DNA from: Stenotrophomonas maltophilia
GTDB lineage: Bacteria; Pseudomonadota; Gammaproteobacteria; Xanthomonadales; Xanthomonadaceae
Reading direction: 5' to 3'
NCBI RefSeq assembly: GCF_013464485.1
Contig: NZ_RAUX01000007.1
Coordinates: forward strand, 28,504 to 92,503
DNA length: 64,000 bases
This document shows, piece after piece, positions 16,540 through 24,889 of this stretch; position 1 is the stretch's first letter, and each line of letters starts with the position of its first letter. The position numbers and the translations under genes were made by a program. The notes below the pieces were generated by a model. That model made no database searches, had not been told where the DNA came from, and saw nothing but the letters and a program-made list of their open reading frames with translations.

Positions 16540-17304
16540 ATGAAGATGATCTCCCGTTCGGTTCTCGCCGTTGCGGCAACCTTCGCCCTGGCTGGTGCCG
16601 CGCAGGCAGCCGATATCGTGGGCGCAGCCAGCCCGGTGACCGATGCCGAGCTGTACGTCGCCGTCGGTGAATCGCAGGTCAACGGTGGCCCGCACCAGGC
16701 TGGCAAGGCCGGCATCGGCGTCGGCACCGTCTCCGGCGCCCGCCGTGTCGACTTCCAGGGCCTGTCGGCGTACTCGGTGCCGACCACGGTCAACGGCACC
16801 ACCGTGCGCACCCTGGCCATGCCGATCACCGGCGCGCCGGGCAGCCACTCGGGCATGGGCCACTTCAACTTCGTCAAGGTCGGCAGCGGCGATGTGTGGT
16901 TCGGCGAGTGGTCCAAGGATGGCGCCGCCGGTGGTTTCAACAACCGCCAGGTCTATTTCGTCGGTGACCGCACCGGCACCACGCTGCCGGCCGGTGTGGC
17001 CACCTACAGCGTGGCAGGCCTGAACAAGTTCAATGGCAGCAACCTGCTGTCGGGTACCTTCCGCGCCAACTTCGGCAATGGCACCCTGCTCGGTGGCCTG
17101 AGCGGTGGCGGCCTGTCGATCAACGTCAACGCCAACATCAACAGCGCCAACGCCTCGTTCGCCGGCACCGCCACCGCCAACGGCTCGGTCACCGGCACCA
17201 CCCAGGGTCAGTTCTTCGGCGCCAACGCGGCCGCCCTGGCCGGTATCGCCACCTTCAGCGGCAACAGCCAGTACGACACCGCTTTCGGCGGCAGCAAGAA
17301 CTGA
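16540..17304 (+). CDS. Slam-dependent secreted haemophore-like protein (hemophilin type)
   Basis: This 254-residue protein has a strong ribosome site (AAGGAG). The signal peptide ends AGAAQAADIV with an ordinary AxA site and no lipobox, so it is predicted to be soluble rather than a lipoprotein. The N-terminal half (VGESQVNGGPHQAGKAGIGV, and GAPGSHSGMGHFNFVKVGSG with histidines) suits a small ligand-binding handle. The C-terminal part is a Gly/Asn/Ser-rich eight-strand barrel of the TbpB type, ending GNSQYDTAFGGSKN. Slam proteins recognise such barrels. Ligand (haem) is inferred from the family and the receptor neighbour. Confidence 0.8.
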   Translation: MKMISRSVLAVAATFALAGAAQAADIVGAASPVTDAELYVAVGESQVNGGPHQAGKAGIGVGTVSGARRVDFQGLSAYSVPTTVNGTTVRTLAMPITGAPGSHSGMGHFNFVKVGSGDVWFGEWSKDGAAGGFNNRQVYFVGDRTGTTLPAGVATYSVAGLNKFNGSNLLSGTFRANFGNGTLLGGLSGGGLSINVNANINSANASFAGTATANGSVTGTTQGQFFGANAAALAGIATFSGNSQYDTAFGGSKN

Positions 17305-17328
17305 TCGCCACGCCCTTGACGGGGCAGG

Positions 17329-17360
17329 GCAGGGACAAGCCGCGATCCGCCAGTCCCTGC
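17329..17360 (+). other. Intergenic stem-loop between haemophore and Slam genes
   Basis: GCAGGGAC (17329-17336) and GTCCCTGC (17353-17360) form a perfect 8-bp stem with a 16-nt loop. There is no U-tract, so it looks like an attenuator or 3' stabiliser. It would allow more secreted protein than exporter to be made. Confidence 0.45.
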
Positions 17361-17394
17361 TTCGGCCCGGTGTACGCTCCACCACGGATCGACC

Positions 17395-18849
17395 ATGCGC
17401 CATTCCATCTTCCTTGTCGTACTGCTGTTGGCTGCCACCAACGTGCGCGCCCAGCAGGACGATCTTCGCCGTGTGCTTGAACAGGGCACCGAACTGCGCC
17501 ACCAGCAGCAGGACCAGCAGCGCCTGCAGCAGGCCGAGTCGGAGCGGCCGACCATCACCATCGACGGCCAGACGCTGCGCGTGGAGCGCACCGTCGATGA
17601 TCTTGGCCAGGCCCTCTATCTGTCACTGCAGCATCAGCAATGGCAGGTCGCCGCTGCGTTCCTCGATGAGTACATCGAGCTGCCGGGGCATGACCCCCTG
17701 CTGCGCCACTACGCGCAGGGAGCGCTGGCGCGGGTGGCAGGCGACCATCGTCGCGCAGCGAAGGAGTACGAAGCGCTGCTGGCGTCGCAGCCGGATTTCC
17801 TGCCGGCCCGCCTCGAGCTGGCGCGTGTCTATGCGGAAGACCAGCGCGATCGCGATGCGGCCGCGCTGTTCACGGCCATCGCTGCAGGCATCAATGCCGA
17901 TGATCCGGCCACGGCCGGCGTCCGTGCGCGCGTGGACGGTTACCTGAGTGCCCTGCAGGCGCGCCAGCGCTGGAAAGGCGCGCTGTCCGCCGGCCCGGCA
18001 TGGAGTGACAACATCAACCGCAGCTCGGCCAGTCGCACCTGCCTGTTCGGCGTGGGCGACGCCTGCATCATCGAGCGGAAGCTGCCGGATGCCCAGCGCG
18101 CGGCGGGCCTCGACTACGACGCCAGCCTGGAACGGCGCTGGGTGCTCGGCGGGCATCATGGGCTGTACGTGCGCGGTCTCGCCTTCGGTCAGGCATGGCG
18201 CGGGCACAGTGCGTACAACGAGCTCAATGCCAACGTGCAGGCGGGCTACAGCTGGCGTAGTGCACGGCAGACCGTGATGCTCGCCCCCAGCTATGACTAT
18301 CAGGGCCTGGGCAACCATGCGCTGCAGGGCGGCAGTGGCGTGCACGCGGAATGGCAGTACACCCTGGATGCACGTAGCCTGCTCAAGCTGGAGGCCGACT
18401 GGAAGCGCCAGCGGTATCGCCAGCAGGGCCTGGCCAGCAACTACGACGGCGAGCTGGCATCGGTGTATGCCACCTGGTTCCGCGCGCTCAATCCGCGCTG
18501 GACGGTATTCGCCGGGCTGGATGTCACCGACAGCAGCGCTGCCGACCCGGCCAACGGCTACCGTCAGCGGGGCCTGCGGCTGGGTGCGGCACGGCAGTGG
18601 AGCGGCACCACCGCCACCCTGTTCGTGTCGCTGCGCCAGCGCGACTACGACACCTGGAGTCCGTTGCTGGAGGCGCGCAGGCAGGACGACGAACAGAATC
18701 TGATCGCCATCGTGCGCAGTGAGCGCCTGGCCGTGGCCGGGCTGGTACCCAGCCTGAGCCTGCGCTACGCGCGCATCGACAGCAACGTCGGCTGGCTGTA
18801 CAGCCACGACCGTAGCCTCCTCAGCCTGAAGTGGGAACGGGCCTTCTGA
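17395..18849 (+). CDS. Slam-type surface lipoprotein assembly modulator (type XI secretion)
   Basis: This 484-residue protein has a signal peptide to ...NVRAQQ. A coiled, Gln-rich start and a TPR-like periplasmic region follow (about 55-190, RLELARVYAEDQRDRDAAAL). A C-terminal DUF560 barrel of about 14 strands runs from residue 200 (SAGPAWSDNINRSS) to the terminal phenylalanine (LLSLKWERAF). Slam proteins move TbpB-barrel proteins across the outer membrane. Its natural cargo is the product of the gene 90 bp upstream. Confidence 0.88.
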   Translation: MRHSIFLVVLLLAATNVRAQQDDLRRVLEQGTELRHQQQDQQRLQQAESERPTITIDGQTLRVERTVDDLGQALYLSLQHQQWQVAAAFLDEYIELPGHDPLLRHYAQGALARVAGDHRRAAKEYEALLASQPDFLPARLELARVYAEDQRDRDAAALFTAIAAGINADDPATAGVRARVDGYLSALQARQRWKGALSAGPAWSDNINRSSASRTCLFGVGDACIIERKLPDAQRAAGLDYDASLERRWVLGGHHGLYVRGLAFGQAWRGHSAYNELNANVQAGYSWRSARQTVMLAPSYDYQGLGNHALQGGSGVHAEWQYTLDARSLLKLEADWKRQRYRQQGLASNYDGELASVYATWFRALNPRWTVFAGLDVTDSSAADPANGYRQRGLRLGAARQWSGTTATLFVSLRQRDYDTWSPLLEARRQDDEQNLIAIVRSERLAVAGLVPSLSLRYARIDSNVGWLYSHDRSLLSLKWERAF

Positions 18850-18985
18850 ACGCGCCGTTGCGCTGCCGCGGTGAACGCGCCGTGGCCGCGATCTTCATCC
18901 ATCATCACGCGCTCTTGTAGCCCGGTTCGCGCATCCTGCGGGCGTTGCGGCAGAGGTAGGCCGCGTGCATCGAGGAGCGCCGGTC

Positions 18986-19390
18986 GTGCTGGAAGCGGGC
19001 AACAAGCCAGAGGGCCTGAAAGGGCTGCGTGTACTGGTGGCGGAGGATGAATTCGCCATCGCGATGTTCCTGGTCGACTATCTGGAGCTGAAAGGCGCAC
19101 AGGTGGTGGGGCCTGCCGGTGACCTGCAGGCGCTGGGGCAGCTGGTCGATACCCATCCCATCGATGTGGCGCTGCTTGACATCAACCTGGGCGGTGAGCA
19201 GGTCTATCCGCTGGCCGATCGGCTAGCCGAGGCAGGCACCCCCTTCCTGCTGACCTCCGGTTACGACGACAACCTGCCCAGCCGCTTCGCCAGCGCACCG
19301 CGCTGTACCAAGCCTTATCACATCGAAGCCCTGGTGCAGCAGCTGGCGGGGCTGGTGGCGACGCCGCAGGTCTCTGCGGGCACCGCCTGA
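18986..19390 (+). CDS. Stand-alone response regulator receiver
   Basis: This 134-residue protein starts at GTG 18986, eight bases after GAGGAG; an upstream GTG at 18965 is less likely. It is a single receiver domain with acidic pocket E20-D21 (VLVAEDEF), phosphoacceptor D65 (VALLDINLGG), T90/S91 and K109 (CTKPY). No output domain is present. It is followed after 9 bp by a histidine kinase of the HWE class, so the pair forms a signalling module whose output must lie elsewhere. Confidence 0.88.
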   Translation: MLEAGNKPEGLKGLRVLVAEDEFAIAMFLVDYLELKGAQVVGPAGDLQALGQLVDTHPIDVALLDINLGGEQVYPLADRLAEAGTPFLLTSGYDDNLPSRFASAPRCTKPYHIEALVQQLAGLVATPQVSAGTA

Positions 19391-19399
19391 TTGCGCGGC

Positions 19400-20992
19400 A
19401 TGTCGCGCCGTCCTGAAGGTATCCACGCCGCCAAGCTGCGTGGCGGGATGCCACCTGCACCGCGCCTGCGCGCGCGCCACGATGGCATGGCCGCCCGCAT
19501 AGACCGCCACGACTGGTCATCCACACCGTTGGGTAGCTGTGAGCAGTGGCCACCCCACCTGCGCGCCACCGTCGACCTGATGCTCGCCCATGGCTTCCCG
19601 ATGATCGTGCTGTGGGGCGAGCAGCTGGTGCAGCTCTACAACGATGGCTATGCCGAGATCCTGGCTGACAAGCATCCTGGCGGGCTCGGCCAGCCGACCC
19701 GCGAATGCTGGCCCGAGGTGTGGCATATCAATGGGCCCATCTACACCCGTGTCTGGCAGGGCGAGACACTCACCTTCGAGGACAAGCTGTACCCGCTGGT
19801 CCGGCGCGGTCGGTTGGAAGACATCTGGTTCACCATCACCTACAGCCCGATCCGTGGTGAGGAAGGACGCATCAACGGCGTACTGGTGACCATGTTCGAA
19901 ACCACCGCCGCGCATCTGGCGCTGGCGGCGCGAGAGCGCGAAGAGCTGCGGCGGCGTGAGAGCGAGCGGCGCCTGGAGCTGGCCTTCCGGATGTTGCCGG
20001 TGGGCCTGTGCATCGTTGATCTGCAGGGCCGGATGCTGCTGTCCAACGATCAGATGCGTGCCTACCTGCCCACGGGCAAGGTGCCATCTTCGGATGCAGA
20101 GAACCAGCATCGCTGGCGTGGCTGGCACGCCGACGGCACCCCCATCGGGCCGGAGGATTTTGCCATCGCCCGTGCGATGCGCGGCGAGACCGTGGTGCCG
20201 GGGTTGGAGTTCCAGTACCTGCATGACGATGGCCGCGCGCGCTGGACCCGGGTCGCGGCCGCGCCACTGCGCGATGGTGATGGCAAGGTCAGCGGAGTCT
20301 TTGCCATCGCCGTGGACATCGACGACCTCAAGCGTGCCACCGAGCGCCAATCGGTGTTGCTGGCCGAGCTGCAGCACCGGGTGCGCAACATCATGTCGAC
20401 CATCCATGCCATTGCCTGGCGGACCCGCGAGTCGGTCAGCAGCGTGGATGAATATGCTGAACGGTTGTGCGGGCGACTGATGTCACTGGCGCGCACGCAA
20501 AGCCTCCTGACCCGTGGCGCCAATGCCGGGGTCTGCCTGCGCGGCATGCTTGATGAAGAGATCGCGGCGCAGACGCCAGCGGCGGCTGCCTATCGCCTGC
20601 AGGGCGAGGACGTGCTGCTGCCGCCGAAGGCGGCCGAAGTACTGTCCCTGGCGATCCATGAGCTGGCCAGCAACGCACTGCGGCACGGCGCTCTGACCCA
20701 TGAGGATGGCCGGATCGAGGTGACCTGGGATCTGCAGGTTCAGGCCGGTCAGCCATGGCTGGGCCTGCACTGGTGCGAGCGCCACGCCGAGGTGGAGGAC
20801 TGGGAGTTGCCCCGGCAGCGCGGCCTTGGCCGGGCGCTGATCGAGCAGCGCGTGCCGTACGAACTGGCCGGCAGCGGTGAGTTGCGCTTTGGTCCCCAAG
20901 GCCTGGACGCCTGGATCCGCTTCCCTCTGCGTGAACGCGACAGCCTGCTGCAGACCGATGCCCCGGGCGCCGCGGACGATTCCGGCAGATAG
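19400..20992 (+). CDS. HWE-family sensor histidine kinase with PAS domains
   Basis: This 530-residue protein starts at ATG 19400; the ribosome site is poor and ATG 19448 is possible. No membrane segment is seen, so it is cytosolic. Two PAS-like sensor domains are visible (about 45-170, MIVLWGEQLVQLYNDGYAEI; about 190-310, LDLQ-type with ARWTRVAAAPLRDGDGKVSG). A coiled stretch lies between them. The kinase part has LLAELQHRVRNIMSTIHAIA with phosphoacceptor H326 and an HATPase with IHELASNALRHGAL. Such kinases often serve light, redox or general-stress signalling. The signal here is unknown. Confidence 0.86.
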   Translation: MSRRPEGIHAAKLRGGMPPAPRLRARHDGMAARIDRHDWSSTPLGSCEQWPPHLRATVDLMLAHGFPMIVLWGEQLVQLYNDGYAEILADKHPGGLGQPTRECWPEVWHINGPIYTRVWQGETLTFEDKLYPLVRRGRLEDIWFTITYSPIRGEEGRINGVLVTMFETTAAHLALAAREREELRRRESERRLELAFRMLPVGLCIVDLQGRMLLSNDQMRAYLPTGKVPSSDAENQHRWRGWHADGTPIGPEDFAIARAMRGETVVPGLEFQYLHDDGRARWTRVAAAPLRDGDGKVSGVFAIAVDIDDLKRATERQSVLLAELQHRVRNIMSTIHAIAWRTRESVSSVDEYAERLCGRLMSLARTQSLLTRGANAGVCLRGMLDEEIAAQTPAAAAYRLQGEDVLLPPKAAEVLSLAIHELASNALRHGALTHEDGRIEVTWDLQVQAGQPWLGLHWCERHAEVEDWELPRQRGLGRALIEQRVPYELAGSGELRFGPQGLDAWIRFPLRERDSLLQTDAPGAADDSGR

Positions 20993-21005
20993 ATGTCCAT
21001 TTATC

Positions 21006-21025
21006 CCCAATTTGGCCAAATTGGG
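21006..21025. promoter_or_regulatory. 20-bp perfect palindromic operator of the toxin-antitoxin pair
   Basis: CCCAATTTGGCCAAATTGGG is perfectly symmetric and is followed at once by CATAAT (21026-21031), a plausible -10 element. It lies 38 bp before the antitoxin start. The overlap of palindrome and promoter fits autorepression by the Phd-like protein. Confidence 0.75.
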
Positions 21026-21062
21026 CATAATGGCCTCAACTGTCCCTGCCCGGAGCCGTGCC

Positions 21063-21404
21063 ATGACCCTGCCGCTGGATCTGCCCGGCCTCGAAAAGGC
21101 CCCGGCGTCGTCGGTGAAGACCCGTGGCTGGCCGAGCCTGATGCGCACTGTGCGCGAGAAGCAGGCGCTGGTCATCACCAACCACAATCATCCGGAAGCG
21201 GTGATCGTGGATATCCGCACGTATCAGGAACTGCTGGCCAAGGCCGCCGGCGGTGACGCCGGTGAGCGCAGCGAAGAACTGCTGCGCCTGCGCGATGAAT
21301 TCGACCAGACCCTGGCCAGCCTGCAACGCGGAGAGGGGTTGGGCAGGGTGCTTGGGCAGCCGATCCGTCGCGGTCGCAAGGTCACCCTCGGCCGTCCGCT
21401 CTGA
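21063..21404 (+). CDS. Phd/YefM-like antitoxin
   Basis: This 113-residue protein has an N-terminal DNA-binding part of the Phd/YefM type (SLMRTVREKQALVITNHNHP, EAVIVDIRTYQELLAKA). A helical, basic C-terminus (EELLRLRDEFDQTLASLQRG) could wrap the toxin. It is followed after 3 bp by a zeta-like kinase and preceded by a 20-bp palindrome. Zeta toxins are usually paired with epsilon-type antitoxins, so a Phd-like partner is atypical. Confidence 0.8.
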   Translation: MTLPLDLPGLEKAPASSVKTRGWPSLMRTVREKQALVITNHNHPEAVIVDIRTYQELLAKAAGGDAGERSEELLRLRDEFDQTLASLQRGEGLGRVLGQPIRRGRKVTLGRPL

Positions 21405-21407
21405 CCG

Positions 21408-22037
21408 ATGGGGCGGATCCTGGTGTTGGCCGGCGTCAATGGCGCCGGCAAAAGTTCGCTGCTGGGCACCTGGCTGGAGGCCGAAGGGCTGAGCTGGTTC
21501 AACCCCGATTCCTTTACCCGCCGCCTGGTGGACGCCGGGTGGCCATTGGCCGAAGCCAACGCCGAAGCGTGGCAGGAAGGCACCCGCCGGCTGCGCAAGG
21601 CCATGGCCGACGGCAGCGACTTCGCATTCGAGACTACGCTGGGGGGCAACACCATCCCGCGATTGTTGCGCGAGGCCTGCGACCAGCACCAGGTGGCCAT
21701 CTGGTTCTGTGGCCTGGCGACGGTGGAACTGCACATCGCCCGTGTCGCCGCGCGGGTAGCTGCCGGCGGCCATGATATTCCGGTGGAGAAGATCCACGCC
21801 CGCTTCGACTCGGCACGCGAGCACCTGCTGGATCTTCTGCCGTACCTGGCCGAGCTGCACGTGTACGACAACAGTGCCCCGGCTGATGCCGATGGCTGCG
21901 TCGAGCCGCTGCCGGTGCTGGCAATGACGCATGGCCAACTGCAGTATCCGGTCTCGGTGGCCGAGCTGATGCACACGCCGGACTGGGCCAAGCCCATCGT
22001 GATGCGCGCGATGGAGTTGAATGCCGCGCGCGATTGA
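21408..22037 (+). CDS. Zeta-toxin-like P-loop kinase
   Basis: This 209-residue protein has a Walker A at residues 9-16 (GVNGAGKS). NPDSFTRRL follows, with an aspartate where zeta toxins bind substrate, then FAFETTLGG and the lid-like RVAARVAAGGHDIPVEKIHA with basic residues. Zeta toxins phosphorylate UDP-N-acetylglucosamine; whether this one does is not shown. The 3-bp gap from the antitoxin indicates one transcript. Confidence 0.8.
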   Translation: MGRILVLAGVNGAGKSSLLGTWLEAEGLSWFNPDSFTRRLVDAGWPLAEANAEAWQEGTRRLRKAMADGSDFAFETTLGGNTIPRLLREACDQHQVAIWFCGLATVELHIARVAARVAAGGHDIPVEKIHARFDSAREHLLDLLPYLAELHVYDNSAPADADGCVEPLPVLAMTHGQLQYPVSVAELMHTPDWAKPIVMRAMELNAARD

Positions 22038-22050
22038 GGCCATGCACGTT

Positions 22051-22113
22051 GTAGGGCCGAGCCCATGCTCGGCTGATTCCGAGAAAGGCAGCCGAGCGCG
22101 GGCTGGGCTCTAC
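22051..22113. repeat. GTAG-type (SMAG) dimer, degenerate
   Basis: GTAGGGCCGAGCCCATGCTC begins at 22051 and the inverted copy ends GGGCTGGGCTCTAC at 22113. Mismatches in both arms show decay. The CTAC end overlaps the MFS gene and provides its TAG stop (22110-22112 on the minus strand). Confidence 0.85.
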
Positions 22114-23600
22114 AGGGCCGGCTTCACCTGCTCAGGCTCCGCGACGTCCGGCAGCGGCGGCAGGCTCGGGTCCACCGTCACCGGTACATCGCTCTTCAGC
22201 AATGCCGCCGCTTCCTTGTCGCTGCCCACAGCGGGCGGCGAACCGCGAAGCGGCAGACCAGCGGTTTCCTTCACGAACAGCATGGTCACCAGCCCGACCA
22301 CCGCCGCGCCCATCAGGTAATAGGCCGGCACCAGCGGATCGCCGGTACGCTCCACCAGCCATGCGGTGACCAGCGGCGTCGTGCCACCGAACAACGACAC
22401 CGACACATTGAAGGCGATCGAAAGCGCGCTGTAGCGCACCGGGGTGTAGAACAGCGCCGGCAAAGTGGACGGCATCGAACTGGTGAAGCACACCAATGCA
22501 AGGCCCAGCAGCATCAGGCCCAGGAAAATCAGCCAGTCGTTGCCGCTGCCCACCAGCAGCAGGCACGGAATAGCCAGCACGAGCAGCGCGATGCAGGCAC
22601 CGATGATCATCGGCCGACGGCCCAACCTGTCACTGAACAACCCGCCGACGATGTTCAACGGCATCATCACCAGCATCACGATGATGATCAGCAGCAGCCC
22701 CTTGCTCTCGGCATAGCCCATGGTCACGCTGAGGTAGCTGGGCATGTAGGTCAGCAGCATGTAATCGGTGACGTTGAACACCAGCACCAGGCCCATGCAT
22801 ACCAGCAGCTGGCGGCCATGCACCTGGAACAGCGCGCCAAGCCCGGGCCGATCATGTTCGCGTTTCTCGGCCTCCTCGGCGAAGGCGCGGAATGCCGGGG
22901 TCTCTTCCAGCTTCATGCGCATGTACAGGCCGAGCAGGCCCAGCGGGCCGGCCACCAGGAATGGAATGCGCCAGCCCCAGTCCAGCATCTGCTCGCTGCT
23001 CAACAGCATGTGCAGTGCGGTTACGGTACCGGCACCGGCTATATAGCCGCCCAGCGTACCGAACTCCAGCCAGCTGCCCATCAACCCGCGGTTGCGGTCG
23101 GTGGAATACTCGGCGATGAAGGTGGCCGCACCGCCATACTCGCCGCCGGTGGAAAAGCCCTGCACCACACGCGCCAGCAGCAACAGCACCGGTGCCCAGA
23201 TGCCGATCCGCTCGTAGGAAGGAATCAGGCCGATCGCAAAGGTACCCAGCGCCATCAGGATCATGGTGAACGCCAGCACTTTCTGGCGCCCGTAGCGGTC
23301 GCCGAGTGGGCCGAACACCAGGCCACCCAGCGGGCGCACCAGGAATGCCACGGTGAAGGTGGCGAAGGCCGCGATCACCTGCGCGGTGGGATTGCTCGAC
23401 GGGAAGAACACCTGGCCGATGGTGACGGCCAGATAGCCGTAGACACCGAAGTCGAACCACTCCATGGCATTGCCGAGTGCAGCGGCACCGACGGCGCGCT
23501 TGAGCATGGGCTTGTCGACGACGGTGATCTCATCGACCTTCAGGTGGCGGCGGCGTTTGAACCAGCCGAAGTGGGCATGGGAATCGGGCGTGTCCTGCAT
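22110..23600 (-). CDS. MFS metabolite:H+ symporter (ProP/ShiA-like)
   Basis: This 496-residue protein starts at ATG 23600 behind GGGAG. It has twelve membrane segments and the MHS-subfamily hallmarks GNAMEWFDFGVYGYLAV near residue 45, RPLGGLVFGPLGDRYGRQ near 90, and FSTGGEYGGAATFIAEY near 145. Relatives import proline/betaine, alpha-ketoglutarate or shikimate. Substrate not decided, but ProP-like osmoprotectant uptake is the best guess. The C-terminal tail (about 465-496) is acidic and proline-rich, without an obvious coiled coil. Confidence 0.87.
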   Translation of the reverse strand: MQDTPDSHAHFGWFKRRRHLKVDEITVVDKPMLKRAVGAAALGNAMEWFDFGVYGYLAVTIGQVFFPSSNPTAQVIAAFATFTVAFLVRPLGGLVFGPLGDRYGRQKVLAFTMILMALGTFAIGLIPSYERIGIWAPVLLLLARVVQGFSTGGEYGGAATFIAEYSTDRNRGLMGSWLEFGTLGGYIAGAGTVTALHMLLSSEQMLDWGWRIPFLVAGPLGLLGLYMRMKLEETPAFRAFAEEAEKREHDRPGLGALFQVHGRQLLVCMGLVLVFNVTDYMLLTYMPSYLSVTMGYAESKGLLLIIIVMLVMMPLNIVGGLFSDRLGRRPMIIGACIALLVLAIPCLLLVGSGNDWLIFLGLMLLGLALVCFTSSMPSTLPALFYTPVRYSALSIAFNVSVSLFGGTTPLVTAWLVERTGDPLVPAYYLMGAAVVGLVTMLFVKETAGLPLRGSPPAVGSDKEAAALLKSDVPVTVDPSLPPLPDVAEPEQVKPAL

Positions 23601-24077
23601 AGGGGCTCCCTTGTAGGTATGGAATAGGGGAATGGGTGCTGTGGTGTGTCCCGGAAATCGGAAACGGCGATGCAGGCGCAAGTGGCGCAGGGGCATCGGA
23701 AGGCGGCGTGGGGGCCGGGGAATGTGTGCAGGCGCAACGCCACGCGCACGGCAAAGCACCGCCGCAAGGGCGGAAACGCGGCAACGGGATCACAACGGCC
23801 GCGCAGTTGGCAGCCGCGTGTCACATCAGCGTGTGGGGAAGGCAGGCCGTGGGCCTGCGGGCGTCATCCGCCGGGATCCAGCGCGAGGCGATGGAAATGC
23901 AGGGCGGGAGCAATCGTGGCAAGCGAAGCGCCGGTCGGCAGTGCTTCCCACGTAACAGGTGCGCCCGTCACGTAGTGGGTCATGTCGATCATCCGTTCAT
24001 CATAACGGCACCGGCGTGAGCGTGCAGCGAAGCGGGCTGATCTGCACGCTGTGTTCCACGTCGCCTGTTCAGAAGGT
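23601..24077. other. 477-bp stretch without a supportable gene
   Basis: The first 20 bp hold the ribosome site of the MFS gene (GGGAG on the minus strand). The rest contains several open frames on the plus strand with composition typical of chance high-GC frames and no ribosome sites. No repeat, clear terminator or RNA gene was recognised. It probably includes the MFS promoter. Confidence 0.5.
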
Positions 24078-24305
24078 TCAGGCTGACTTCGCCAGCAAAC
24101 CGAACACCGTGCAGGCCATCGCCAAGGCGCCCGGCAGTGCCAGTTTCCGCGTGACCAGTGCGGCGCCGATCATCGTGAGCACCGAGAGCATGATGGCCAG
24201 GGCGAAGAACGGTTGGCCCTGCAGGAACTGGTGGATGCAGCCGGCACAGCCGGCAATGGCCAGGCTGGTGGCGAAGCAGACGTGGAACAGTGAGCCAGCG
24301 TGCAC
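24078..24305 (-). CDS. Small two-helix membrane protein
   Basis: This 75-residue protein starts at GTG 24305 with GAGGA upstream. Two hydrophobic segments are seen (about 8-27 and 33-70). CAGCIHQF carries a CxxC pair in the first, which could bind metal. Family not recognised. It is divergent from the baeRF-like gene. Confidence 0.55.
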   Translation of the reverse strand: MHAGSLFHVCFATSLAIAGCAGCIHQFLQGQPFFALAIMLSVLTMIGAALVTRKLALPGALAMACTVFGLLAKSA

Positions 24306-24467
24306 AGCGGTTCCTCGCGATGATGGAGGCCATAGCGGCAGGCGTCCCGGTAAATTTAGGGTGGATTTCAGATTGCGATGACGGAATCACATCCTGTACG
24401 CGCTCTGGTGACATAGGCGTGCATAAGGTGGAGCACACACCCACTTTTCAAATTGACGGAGGATGCA

Positions 24468-24884
24468 ATGGCGCGGACGATTCCCGAAGGAACGCTGATC
24501 GTGGTAGCCGACGGTGGTTCGGCACGGGTGTTCACCAACGTGGGCAGCAACCATCAGTTGACCCTGAAGCAGGAGGGCGAGTTGCGCCTGCAGGACATCA
24601 GTGAGCAGGGCGTGTCCGGGCAGGGGCCTGCGGGTGCCGTGCCGAAGGACATGTCGGTCTCGCAGCTCAACGAGGCGACGTTCGCCAAGCAGGTGGCCGA
24701 ACAGCTCAATGAGGATGCCTTGAAGAACCGCTATGCGCACCTGGTGTTGATCGCCGACCCGACCACGCTGGGTCGCATTCGTCCGCTGCTGCATAAAGAG
24801 GTCCAGGCGCGATTGCTCGGGGATATTGCCAAGGACCTGACCAACGCGCCGCTGGAAGACATCCAGAAGGCACTGGCGGCGTAG
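24468..24884 (+). CDS. Host-attachment / baeRF-like protein
   Basis: This 138-residue protein starts at ATG 24468 behind GGAGG; an upstream TTG is not needed. The sequence TLIVVADGGSARVFTNVG with a later HLVLIADPTTLGRIRPLLHK is typical of the small 'host attachment protein' family. That family is related to the bacterial eRF1-like (baeRF) fold. Despite the name, a role in attachment is not established. A ribosome- or tRNA-linked role is as likely. Confidence 0.82.
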   Translation: MARTIPEGTLIVVADGGSARVFTNVGSNHQLTLKQEGELRLQDISEQGVSGQGPAGAVPKDMSVSQLNEATFAKQVAEQLNEDALKNRYAHLVLIADPTTLGRIRPLLHKEVQARLLGDIAKDLTNAPLEDIQKALAA

Positions 24885-24889
24885 CGCTC

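Noticed and set aside
13018-17502. Open frame of nearly 1500 codons on the minus strand
   Set aside because: It lies antisense to fecR, the STN receptor and the small secreted protein, all with clear motifs and ribosome sites. Its translation is low-complexity, rich in His/Gln/Arg/Val/Gly, with no domain. Long antisense frames are usual at this GC content.
23632-24019. Several small plus-strand frames in the 23601-24077 gap
   Set aside because: No ribosome sites, no hydrophobic or conserved segments, Arg/Gly-rich composition and mutual overlap.
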